A stretch of DNA of 64,000 bases, taken from contig JAHIQM010000004.1 of NCBI GenBank assembly GCA_018902545.1, forward strand, positions 293,255-357,254. Direction: 5' to 3'. Source of the stretch: Pseudomonadota bacterium (GTDB taxonomy: Bacteria > Desulfobacterota > Desulfovibrionia > Desulfovibrionales > Desulfomicrobiaceae). The notes under the pieces were generated by a model, which had not been told where the DNA came from, did no database searches, and saw nothing but the letters and a program-made list of their open reading frames with translations. A program made the position numbers and the translations under genes. Below are positions 35,714 through 43,345 of the stretch, one piece after another (position 1 is the first letter of the stretch; each line of letters opens with the position of its first letter).

Positions 35714-36339
35714 GGAACCTGCTGGGCCTGCTCGTCATGGCGGCCTTTGGGCTCGTGGTCCTGCCCTGCGTCGCGACGCACGCCGCGCGGATTCCGGACC
35801 AGGCGCTGCGCCACCGCGCCCTGCTGACCCGCGAGGCCCGGCACCACTTCGGCCTGTCCGCGCCTGCGGCCACCCTGGCCGCGCAGATCCACCAGGAGAG
35901 CCGCTGGGACGCCCGCGCCGTCTCGCCCGCCGGAGCCCAGGGCCTGGCCCAGTTCATGCCGGCCACGGCCCGCTGGCTGCCGCAGGTCGATCCCCGCACC
36001 GGGGAGCCCATGCCGTTCTCGCCGGCCTGGGCCATCCGCGCCCTGTGCAGCTACGACCGCTGGCTCCTGGAGCGCGTGCGCGGCGCGACCGAATGCGACC
36101 GCTGGCATTTCGCCCTGTCCGCCTACAACGGCGGGCTCGGCTGGGTGCGGCGCGATCAGGCCCTTGCCGCTGAGACGGGCCTGAACCCGCTCGCGTGGGA
36201 GCATGTGCGCCTGCTCAATTCCGGGCGCAGTAACGCAGCGTTCCGTGAGAACCGCGCCTATTCCGTCCGGATCCTCGGCGAACTGACAAACCTTTATCAG
36301 TCGGCGGACTGGGGCCCGGGAGCCTGCGATGTGGACTAG
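35710..36339 (+). CDS. Phage endolysin, lytic transglycosylase (SLT fold)
   Basis: 209 residues from a GTG start overlapping the holin stop. The N-terminal hydrophobic segment (LLGLLVMAAFGLVVLPCVA) is a signal or signal-arrest-release anchor. The Slt-type catalytic region is AAQIHQESRWDARAVSPAGA (Glu in QES) with AQGLAQFMPATA and ALSAYNGG. It cleaves peptidoglycan glycan strands in the periplasm. It overlaps the Rz gene by 11 bases. Confidence 0.9.
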   Translation: MRNLLGLLVMAAFGLVVLPCVATHAARIPDQALRHRALLTREARHHFGLSAPAATLAAQIHQESRWDARAVSPAGAQGLAQFMPATARWLPQVDPRTGEPMPFSPAWAIRALCSYDRWLLERVRGATECDRWHFALSAYNGGLGWVRRDQALAAETGLNPLAWEHVRLLNSGRSNAAFRENRAYSVRILGELTNLYQSADWGPGACDVD

Positions 36340-36760
36340 CATCATCAGGCTTTTCACTGCCGTCAGGCTGTCCTGGGCTCCATGGGCCCTGCTGGCCCTC
36401 TGCATCCTCGTCTTCACCCTTTACGGACAGGTTCAGTCCTTGCGTCTGGCTGCGGCGCGCTCTGCCTTCCACGCCGAGGCTGCGGCGCACAACGCAACGC
36501 GGACGGTATTGGCCCGGACCCAGGCCGACATCGGCGCCCTGTCTGTGGCACTGGCCGCCTCCGAGCGCGCCACAGCATCCGTCCAGGGCAGCCTCAAGCA
36601 AGCCCTGGCCCGTGAGGCCGAAGCCGCAGACGCGGCAACGGCGCGCAAACGGATCCTGGACGCCATGCACAGCAGGCCCCGCACCGAAACCGAAAAACAG
36701 GAGGTCGTGGACGATGAAACGCGCCGCGCTGCTGCTGCTCGTATCAATCGCACTCTGTAG
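36329..36760 (+). CDS. Rz-like inner-membrane spanin
   Basis: 143 residues: an N-terminal transmembrane helix (APWALLALCILVFTLYG) followed by a long Ala/Arg/Glu-rich periplasmic coiled coil. It overlaps the lysin upstream and the Rz1-like gene downstream, the classical Rz/Rz1 layout for outer-membrane disruption. Confidence 0.82.
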   Translation: MWTSIIRLFTAVRLSWAPWALLALCILVFTLYGQVQSLRLAAARSAFHAEAAAHNATRTVLARTQADIGALSVALAASERATASVQGSLKQALAREAEAADAATARKRILDAMHSRPRTETEKQEVVDDETRRAAAARINRTL

Positions 36761-36968
36761 CTGCTCGGCGAGGCCCGCACCTGCCGTGGTCACGGTGTCC
36801 GTGGCCGAGTGCCCCGCCCCTGCCGCACCGGTCCCGCCGAAACTCGATCCGGCATTGCCCCTGGACCATCCGGCCAATGTCGAGGCGCTCATGATCCGCG
36901 ACGACGCCATGCGGAGCTACATCCAGGGACTGCGCTCCTGCCTGGATTGCTACAGGGGCCAGCGCTGA
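36714..36968 (+). CDS. Rz1-like outer-membrane lipoprotein spanin
   Basis: 84 residues starting within the last 47 bases of Rz in a different frame. A lipoprotein signal (MKRAALLLLVSIALCSC) is followed by a Pro/Ala-rich mature segment, as expected of o-spanins. GGAGG lies 10 bases upstream of the ATG. Confidence 0.8.
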   Translation: MKRAALLLLVSIALCSCSARPAPAVVTVSVAECPAPAAPVPPKLDPALPLDHPANVEALMIRDDAMRSYIQGLRSCLDCYRGQR

Positions 36969-37028
36969 AATGATCGGCGCCTTAACGAAAACGCAGGCGC
37001 GGACGTGTTCCGCGAGGTGGTGACTCGA

Positions 37029-37385
37029 ATGAGTGTCCGGAAAAGCTTGATCGCGATGGCCGAGGACATGATGCGCATGCATGGCGTTCCGGCGGTCTAC
37101 CGCGCGGGCGGAGCAGGCGACGGGGTTCCCGTCGCCATTCGCAGGAAGCCGGCCCGGAAAGTAACGATGGAAGGGCGGACCATGTGGCAGATGGAGATTT
37201 CCGCCCTGACGTCGGAAATTGCCAGCCCGGCCATGAAGGACTCGGTCGAGATTGACGGGATTGTATGGACTCTTACTCCGCTGCCCCTGGAACCTGATGA
37301 AATCCAGTCCGCCTGCGGCGGAGCTCTCTGGAACCTGACGATGGTCCGGGACGCCTCCCCGACCATGCACGGAGGCGCGGCGTGA
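37029..37385 (+). CDS. Head-tail joining protein (GpFII-like)
   Basis: 118 residues from MSVRKSL, with GAGGTGG upstream; a GTG at 37005 is an alternative. The beta-rich MWQMEISALTSEI and DGIVWTLTPLPLEPDEIQ resemble small head-tail connector proteins. It is followed with overlap by the virion morphogenesis gene. Confidence 0.65.
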   Translation: MSVRKSLIAMAEDMMRMHGVPAVYRAGGAGDGVPVAIRRKPARKVTMEGRTMWQMEISALTSEIASPAMKDSVEIDGIVWTLTPLPLEPDEIQSACGGALWNLTMVRDASPTMHGGAA

Positions 37386-38068
37386 TGGGCACGCAGGGCT
37401 GGCTCGGCGCAGACCCATCCTTGAAAGTGGACGGTGGGCACCTGGTCGACGTCAAGGTCGTCGGACTCGACGACGTCATCAAGGAGCTGCGCTGGAAGTA
37501 TCCGGACCGCGTCGAGCGGGCCAGAAAGTCGGCCCTCAGGTCAGCTGGATGGCTCATCCGCTGCGAGGTGCGCAACCATATCGAATACGGCGGAACGGGG
37601 TGGCCGGAACTGCATCCGCTGACTCGGCAATTTCGTGATTTCAAGGGATGGCGGCGTCGATCCGCAGGAAGCGCTCTTTTTTGGCTGGGCAGGTTCGCCC
37701 GCTACGCCATGACCGGCGAAGACGACGCCGTCGAGATCGGCCTGGGCTCCAGCAGGAAGAACCAGACCGCAACAATCGACAGATACCTGCAGGCCGTCGC
37801 CCGCAAGCATGAACACGGAACCAGGATCCAGGTCACCTCGAAGATGCGCGAAAAGTGGGCGCTGACACGCTCCAGGGGAAAAACGGGCCGCAAGGCGCAG
37901 CAGGGCCGAGATTACTTCGCGCTGCGTGCGACCACCAGATGGCTGAAGATCCCGCGCCGTCCGACGTTCGGGCCGGTGTTCAGAAAAGTCTCCCCGAGGA
38001 TTCCGGGATACCTGCGTGGAAAATTCTTCGCGGCCCTGCGCCGCTATGAGGGCACGGTGAACACTTGA
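37382..38068 (+). CDS. Tail completion/virion morphogenesis protein (gp10/GpZ-like)
   Basis: 228 residues. The N-terminal VKVVGLDDVIKELRWKYPDRVERARKS and central WPELHPLTRQFRDFKG, with a basic C-terminus (PGYLRGKFFAALRRY), are like lambda gpZ or HK97 gp10 minor tail proteins. It sits between head-tail joining and tail terminator genes. Confidence 0.7.
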   Translation: MMGTQGWLGADPSLKVDGGHLVDVKVVGLDDVIKELRWKYPDRVERARKSALRSAGWLIRCEVRNHIEYGGTGWPELHPLTRQFRDFKGWRRRSAGSALFWLGRFARYAMTGEDDAVEIGLGSSRKNQTATIDRYLQAVARKHEHGTRIQVTSKMREKWALTRSRGKTGRKAQQGRDYFALRATTRWLKIPRRPTFGPVFRKVSPRIPGYLRGKFFAALRRYEGTVNT

Positions 38069-38511
38069 AAGCCAGAGACATCCTGACATGGGTCCGGCCG
38101 GCGCTGGCCGCAGACGCCGACCTCGAGGTCTGGTGCCGAGAGCGTTACGGGGCGTCCCTCACGGTTACCGTCGGCTGGTCGCAGGACTGCGAGCCCGAGG
38201 GCGGGTGGCGCTACCCATGCCTGAACTTCGCCCTGTGGAAGTCCAGGTCCTCTGAGGGCGAATCGTCCGAGGGGCTGGAGTGGAACATCCAGGTGGCCAT
38301 CCGCGACGCGTCCGCAGGGGATGCCGAGGGCGTTCTCCTGGCCGACGATCTCATGCACCTTGTCCGCGACGCCATCCTGCGTGCCAGCGTCCTGCAGGAC
38401 ACGACCGTGGAAACCGTGGGCGGAGAGACTGCGGAACGCCCCGTCTACACCGCCCGCGCCACCATTAACATTAATAGGCTGCGCTCGCGTCGCGCGGGCC
38501 TGGGCCGATAA
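38065..38511 (+). CDS. Probable tail terminator protein
   Basis: 148 residues from a TTG start overlapping the previous stop (TTGA). Position immediately before the tail-tube gene and the pattern LEWNIQVAIRDASAGDAEGV ... YTARATININ suggest a gpU-like tail terminator. Similarity is weak by eye. Confidence 0.6.
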   Translation: MKARDILTWVRPALAADADLEVWCRERYGASLTVTVGWSQDCEPEGGWRYPCLNFALWKSRSSEGESSEGLEWNIQVAIRDASAGDAEGVLLADDLMHLVRDAILRASVLQDTTVETVGGETAERPVYTARATININRLRSRRAGLGR

Positions 38512-38529
38512 CCAGCAGAGGAGACAGAC

Positions 38530-39501
38530 ATGGGCAAGATTCTCAGCTCCAGCCCCGACAACATCCGCTACAACGGCACGGGGCGCGCCTACGCGCAGGA
38601 GGAAGGCGCTCCAGGATGGGAAGACCTGGGCGAAATCGACAGCTTCAACTTCAACACGAGCATTTCGACCACCAAGCTACCGACCAAACGCCAGGCGTCC
38701 AGGGCCACCATCCTGGAGGTCGAGGACGAACGCGAGGCGACTCTTTCGTTCACGCTGCTGGAGGAGACTCCGCACAACCTGGACATGGCCGAGATCGGCA
38801 GCGGCTGGAACGACGACAACCAGCTGCCAGGCTATTCGGACCTGCGCGAGATCGCGGCCGTGCCCGACAAGTACGTCGAGCTGGGCTTCTACGATGTGCA
38901 CCTGCACAGGATCAGCCATGGCACCGTGACCGGAGGCACCTTCCAGGTCGGCGAGACGGTGACCATCGGCACGAGCACCGCCAGGATCGTCTGGGCCGGG
39001 AACGGGTACGTGGAAGTCGTCAATCCTTCCGGCGCGCTCCCCGGCAGCGGCGTCATGACCGGCGGCATGTCGGACGCAGAAGCCACGGTGTCCGGATCGG
39101 CGCGTCTCGAAGATGTCTGCGTGGTCGACGCCGCCAGCCCTACCAAACGCTACGTGCAAGGTGCCGACTACACCCTCGATCCCGACTACGGCATGCTGCG
39201 CGTGCTCTCCGAAGGCTCGATGTCCGGCAATCCCCATGTGGCCCATTCCCATCCGGCCATCACCCGCCAGTACAACTGGATGTTCTCGGGCGGAACCAAG
39301 AATTACAGGATCAAGTTCGTGACCGACAAGGATGACCGTGGCAAGCGCCACGTCATCACCTTCAACAAGGTCAACGCCAAGCAGGACGGAGACAAGGTCA
39401 TGATCGGTGACGGCGTGTCCGGCACCCCGATCACCGGCACCGTGCTGGCCGACACATCCAAGCCCGGCGGGCAGGAATACTACAAGCGCGAGATCATGTA
39501 A
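38530..39501 (+). CDS. Major tail tube protein
   Basis: 323 residues with a good AGAGGAGA ribosome site. It is beta-rich with LTFxx-like repeats (EATLSFTLLEETPHNLDMAEIG) and a central insert (about residues 130-210) containing GTVTGGTFQVGETVTIGT, an Ig/Hoc-like surface loop. It follows the terminator and precedes the tail chaperone and tape measure, the order of siphovirus tail tubes. Confidence 0.82.
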   Translation: MGKILSSSPDNIRYNGTGRAYAQEEGAPGWEDLGEIDSFNFNTSISTTKLPTKRQASRATILEVEDEREATLSFTLLEETPHNLDMAEIGSGWNDDNQLPGYSDLREIAAVPDKYVELGFYDVHLHRISHGTVTGGTFQVGETVTIGTSTARIVWAGNGYVEVVNPSGALPGSGVMTGGMSDAEATVSGSARLEDVCVVDAASPTKRYVQGADYTLDPDYGMLRVLSEGSMSGNPHVAHSHPAITRQYNWMFSGGTKNYRIKFVTDKDDRGKRHVITFNKVNAKQDGDKVMIGDGVSGTPITGTVLADTSKPGGQEYYKREIM

Positions 39502-39548
39502 CCTTCAACGGGCGGCCCCGGCCGCCCCCGGACAGCACGAGGCGTCAA

Positions 39549-39920
39549 ATGCAAAAAACCAACACCCTCCCCGACATCGGCGGACGCCCGGTCACCGTCT
39601 ACGAGGTCCGCCCCAGGGACGTGCTGGAGCTTTTCCATTCCAGGGAAAACCTCAAGACCCAGGCTCAGCGACTGCTCCCGAGGTGCGTCAGCCTGAGCGC
39701 GGACGAACTGCTCGACCTCTACCCTTCCGAATCCGCCGAGGTCTGGAAGGCGTTCCAGGAGGTGAACTCCGCTTTTTTCGACCTGCTCCGGGCGGCCGGA
39801 GTCGTCGAGCAGGTGCGAGAGATGATGGTGATGACCATGACGGATTTGCGCGCGCGGTATGCCGAGCAATACAGGCAGGCCATCACGGCGCTCTCGACTA
39901 CGGATGGTCCTTCTTCCTGA
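39549..39920 (+). CDS. Tail assembly chaperone (G-like)
   Basis: 123 residues between tail tube and tape-measure genes, helical and acidic (VRPRDVLELFHSRENLKTQ, LSADELLDLYPSESAEVWKAF). It probably coats the tape measure during assembly. A possible -1 frame extension continues to 40042. Confidence 0.75.
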   Translation: MQKTNTLPDIGGRPVTVYEVRPRDVLELFHSRENLKTQAQRLLPRCVSLSADELLDLYPSESAEVWKAFQEVNSAFFDLLRAAGVVEQVREMMVMTMTDLRARYAEQYRQAITALSTTDGPSS

Positions 39921-40042
39921 TCGCCTGCGAGGAGATCGGCAGGGAGGCGGCGGACCAGGTGCGCAACATGGCTTTTGCAGTGCGCGCCGGGCGATTTGCG
40001 GACGATCGGCAGTGGAAGGAGCTGATGGCCGATGGCCAATAA
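39549..40042 (+). other. Possible -1 frameshift product (G-T like)
   Basis: Before the 39920 stop the -1 frame stays open to 40042 and reads sensibly (DYGWSFFLIACEEIGREAAD, RAGRFADDRQWKELMADGQ), ending just inside the tape-measure gene. That is the position of lambda gpGT. No canonical slippery heptamer is obvious, so this is tentative. Confidence 0.4.
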
Positions 40043-42845
40043 CGAAATAAGCATCATTGTCACCGCCAGGGACATGGCCACGAAGACCATCAAGGCCGTG
40101 GGCAGGGCGTTCGACGGCATACGCCCCGCCGTTGTCTCCCTGGAGGGCGCGCTGGCCACCGTCGGTGCGGGGGCCATCGTCCGAAACATGGTTCAGACTG
40201 CGTCCAGCTTCGAGAACCTCCAGCTGTCCCTGGAGACGATCACCGGATCCAGCCTGAAGGCCAGGGAGGCCATGGACTGGATCACGGAATTCACCGCCTC
40301 CACCCCCTACGAGTTGGAAGAGGTCGCCGAAGCGTTCAAAAAGCTGTCAGCCTATGGTTTGGAGCCGACAAAGCACCTCAAGACGCTGGGCGACACGGCC
40401 GCAGCCATGGGCAAACGGCTGGACGAAGCCGTCGAGGCCTTCGCCGATGCCGCCACCGGCGAATTCGAACGGCTGAAGGAGTTCGGCATCAAGGCCAAGA
40501 CCCAGGGGGACAGGGTCACCTTCTCCTGGGTCCAGAACGGGCGGCAGCTCACCAAGACCGTGGAGAAGACGGGCACGGTGATCACGGAGACATTGAGCAG
40601 GATCTGGTCCGACCGTTTTGATGGCGGCATGGAGAGGTTGTCCAGGGGCTGGACCGGCATGTGGTCGAACCTGCAGGATCAGATCACGCTGTTTGCGAAA
40701 GCGGTGATGGAGTCCGGTGTCTTCGACTACATGAAGGAGCGGCTGTCCGAGACGCTGGCGACTCTGACCCGGATGACCGCAGACGGCAGTCTCAAGGAGA
40801 TGGCCCAGGACATCGGATGGAAACTGACCAAGGCCCTGGAGGGCCTCCGGACATCGCTCAAAAGCCTTGTCGACCTGTGGATCAGCATGCCCGGCGGCAC
40901 ATCCTCCGCCGTGGGCATGGGCATTCTCGGCAATCTGCTGTTCGGGCCCAAAGGGGCCGCGATCATCGGCGGCGGGACATACCTGCTGCAGTCGCTTTCC
41001 CAGAGCGTGGAAGGGTTCAAGCGCTCCATCTCCGGCGACATCAGTTTCTGGGAATACATGTGGTCCGATCGCATGGAACTGGAAGACCTGCTGGATCAGG
41101 CCGACAGGGAGCGGCTCGCCAAGCAGCGCGCGCAGCATGCCCAGATGGACGCCCTCGATGCGCAGCGCACGAAGAACCTCGAGGCCGGCCATGCGTCCGC
41201 TCATTCCGCCGCGACCGAAGCGGAACAGGAGTACGCCAGCAAGATCAAGGCTATCCAGGACGAAGTCACTCTGTTTCGCGGCACGCAGTGGGACAAGATT
41301 GAAAAAGACATCAAGGCCACGCTGAAAGAACTGGTCAAGGAAGAAGAAAAATACGCCCAGAAGGTCAAGGAGCTGCAGGAAGAGCGCAGGATGGCCAACC
41401 TCTCCACCGAGGAGAAGATCCGGTCCATGCTGCGCGGCACCATGACCGAGTATCAGGCCTACCAGGACAGGCAGGCCGAGGCGAACGAAAGCCTGGTCAG
41501 GGCCAGGGCCGCCCTCGTGGCCGGCGACGGGGGCGAGGCGGAGTTCTGGGCCAGGAAGGCCCAGGATCAATTTGCTGACCTGACGGGCGAAGTGAAGGAC
41601 GGTGAACGCGCCATCATCAGCGCCGCCCAGGCGCAGGCCACAGCCGTGCAGGGCGTCCGTGACGCCGGCAAGGCGTTGTCGGACTCGATCCAGCTCCGGG
41701 AGCGGGCTGCGGAGGAGATGCGCAAGGGCATCGAAACGCAGGCCACCCAGGCCAGAAACGACCTGCAGGGCATAAGGGATCTGCAGCAGGCGCTGGACGA
41801 TGTCGAACTGCTCATCTCCGTGCAGGACGGGGCAAGCCCGACGATGGAGAATCTGCAGCGGGCGGCGGAAAAGCTGTCCGAAGTCAGGATGAGGATCAGC
41901 GCCGAGGACCAGACGGCCCATGGCGTGAACGCGGCCAAGATCAAGGCGGCCGAGATTCCCCCGGAAAAGATCACGACGGTCACGGCCCGGGACGATGCCA
42001 GCCCGGTCATCGATGCCGTCAAGACCGGCGTCTCCTCCATCCCGGACAGGACCGTCAGCCTGAATTCCACGGACCAGGCCTCGCCCGTGCTCCAGGGGGC
42101 CGCCGCCGCAGTCGCGTCCCTGCCGGACGCGGCCACGGTCAACATCTCCGCCCAGGACAACGCCACGGGAACGGTCCGCTGGATCGAGACCGAGACGGGC
42201 AGGCTGCTGACCAACAAGACCGTGCAGGTCGACGCCCGGGACAACGCCACCCCGGCGGTCGATGCGGTGATCGACAGCATGGGGGACATCCCGGACGCGA
42301 AGCGGACGACCGTCACGGCAGAGGACGAGGCCACCGCCGCGCTGCGGCGCATCCAGGGAGAACTGGCCCGGATCAGGGACAAGATTGTCACCGTGACCGT
42401 GCGCTATCGCAAGGAAGGGGACGATGGTCGAGCATCCGGCGGCCATGTTTCCGGCCTTGCCGGCGGAGGGCTGAATAATTTTTCCGGCCGGCTGCCGGGA
42501 TACAGCCTGACCGACAACCTGCTCGCCGTCGTGGCGGGCAGGCATCCGCTGGGACTCGCAGGCGGGGAATTCGTCACCAACGCCCTCTCCACCCGCATCA
42601 TCTCCGGTATGCTGCCCGGCTTCCAGGAGTCCCTCAACAGGATCCGCTCGGCTTCGGACCTGAAACGCCTGTTCGGCATGGTTCCAGGCAGGGCCGGAGG
42701 GGGCCCCGTGTCCGAATCATTCCGCGCGACCCTGGTCGCCGATGGCCGGGAGGCGGCGGTGACCACGAGCTCCAGGGCTGAGTTCGAGGGGCTCAAAGCG
42801 CTCGTCAAAGGCCTCAACAAGACCAGGCTGGTTTACGGAGGGTAG
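40032..42845 (+). CDS. Tail tape measure protein
   Basis: 937 residues that set tail length. The N-terminal region has ISIIVTARDMATKTIKAVGRAF and the family block TGSSLKAREAMDWITEFTA. A central coiled coil (about 380-600) and a glycine-rich C-terminal segment follow. Residues about 625-800 contain repeated units of about 40-50 residues built on TVTARDDASPVIDAV, VSLNSTDQASPVL, VNISAQDNATGTV, VQVDARDNATPAVDAV and TTVTAEDEATAALRRI. The N-terminal unit VTARDMATKTIKAV is of the same type. Confidence 0.92.
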   Translation: MANNEISIIVTARDMATKTIKAVGRAFDGIRPAVVSLEGALATVGAGAIVRNMVQTASSFENLQLSLETITGSSLKAREAMDWITEFTASTPYELEEVAEAFKKLSAYGLEPTKHLKTLGDTAAAMGKRLDEAVEAFADAATGEFERLKEFGIKAKTQGDRVTFSWVQNGRQLTKTVEKTGTVITETLSRIWSDRFDGGMERLSRGWTGMWSNLQDQITLFAKAVMESGVFDYMKERLSETLATLTRMTADGSLKEMAQDIGWKLTKALEGLRTSLKSLVDLWISMPGGTSSAVGMGILGNLLFGPKGAAIIGGGTYLLQSLSQSVEGFKRSISGDISFWEYMWSDRMELEDLLDQADRERLAKQRAQHAQMDALDAQRTKNLEAGHASAHSAATEAEQEYASKIKAIQDEVTLFRGTQWDKIEKDIKATLKELVKEEEKYAQKVKELQEERRMANLSTEEKIRSMLRGTMTEYQAYQDRQAEANESLVRARAALVAGDGGEAEFWARKAQDQFADLTGEVKDGERAIISAAQAQATAVQGVRDAGKALSDSIQLRERAAEEMRKGIETQATQARNDLQGIRDLQQALDDVELLISVQDGASPTMENLQRAAEKLSEVRMRISAEDQTAHGVNAAKIKAAEIPPEKITTVTARDDASPVIDAVKTGVSSIPDRTVSLNSTDQASPVLQGAAAAVASLPDAATVNISAQDNATGTVRWIETETGRLLTNKTVQVDARDNATPAVDAVIDSMGDIPDAKRTTVTAEDEATAALRRIQGELARIRDKIVTVTVRYRKEGDDGRASGGHVSGLAGGGLNNFSGRLPGYSLTDNLLAVVAGRHPLGLAGGEFVTNALSTRIISGMLPGFQESLNRIRSASDLKRLFGMVPGRAGGGPVSESFRATLVADGREAAVTTSSRAEFEGLKALVKGLNKTRLVYGG

Positions 42846-42847
42846 CT

Positions 42848-43345
42848 ATGGCCGGAGAATTCGCGCTGTACTCCATTGACATCCGCCCGACGCTGGAACC
42901 TTGGGCCGAGGGCTGGTCCCCGAAGCCGGCCCTGTGCATCCGCTGGGACAATTCCGTGGCTTCCGAGGACTACACACCGCCAAGACGCGTCCGCCGAGGG
43001 TCAGTAACCAGGACGGGCGGCGGAAACGTGGTCACCGACATGGGCGTGGTGGCCTCGGACGCGCGGATCCAAGCGAGCGGCAGCCCCGGCGCGGGGACGT
43101 GGATCTCGCTGAACACCGGCAAAGCCCTGCAGACCGCCTACGAAGACGAGGACGCCCAGTATTATTTCACCGACGGGCATCGCGTCTGGCGGGTGCGGTT
43201 CCTGCCCGGGGATGACAACGCCCTCGACTTCGCGCTGGATCTGACTTGGTACTACGGCAGAGGGGAAGAGGTCTGCCGCTGGTCCATGGTGGTGATGGTC
43301 CTGGGGGAAATGACACCCGTGGGACCGCCGCAGGCTGAGACATGA
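42848..43345 (+). CDS. Tail protein, distal-tail-like
   Basis: 165 residues, beta-rich and Trp-rich (LEPWAEGWSPKPALCIRWD, VWRVRFLPGDDNALDFALDLTWYYG), between tape measure and tail tip genes. It overlaps the next gene by 4 bases. Role inferred from position (distal tail or hub adaptor). Confidence 0.6.
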   Translation: MAGEFALYSIDIRPTLEPWAEGWSPKPALCIRWDNSVASEDYTPPRRVRRGSVTRTGGGNVVTDMGVVASDARIQASGSPGAGTWISLNTGKALQTAYEDEDAQYYFTDGHRVWRVRFLPGDDNALDFALDLTWYYGRGEEVCRWSMVVMVLGEMTPVGPPQAET

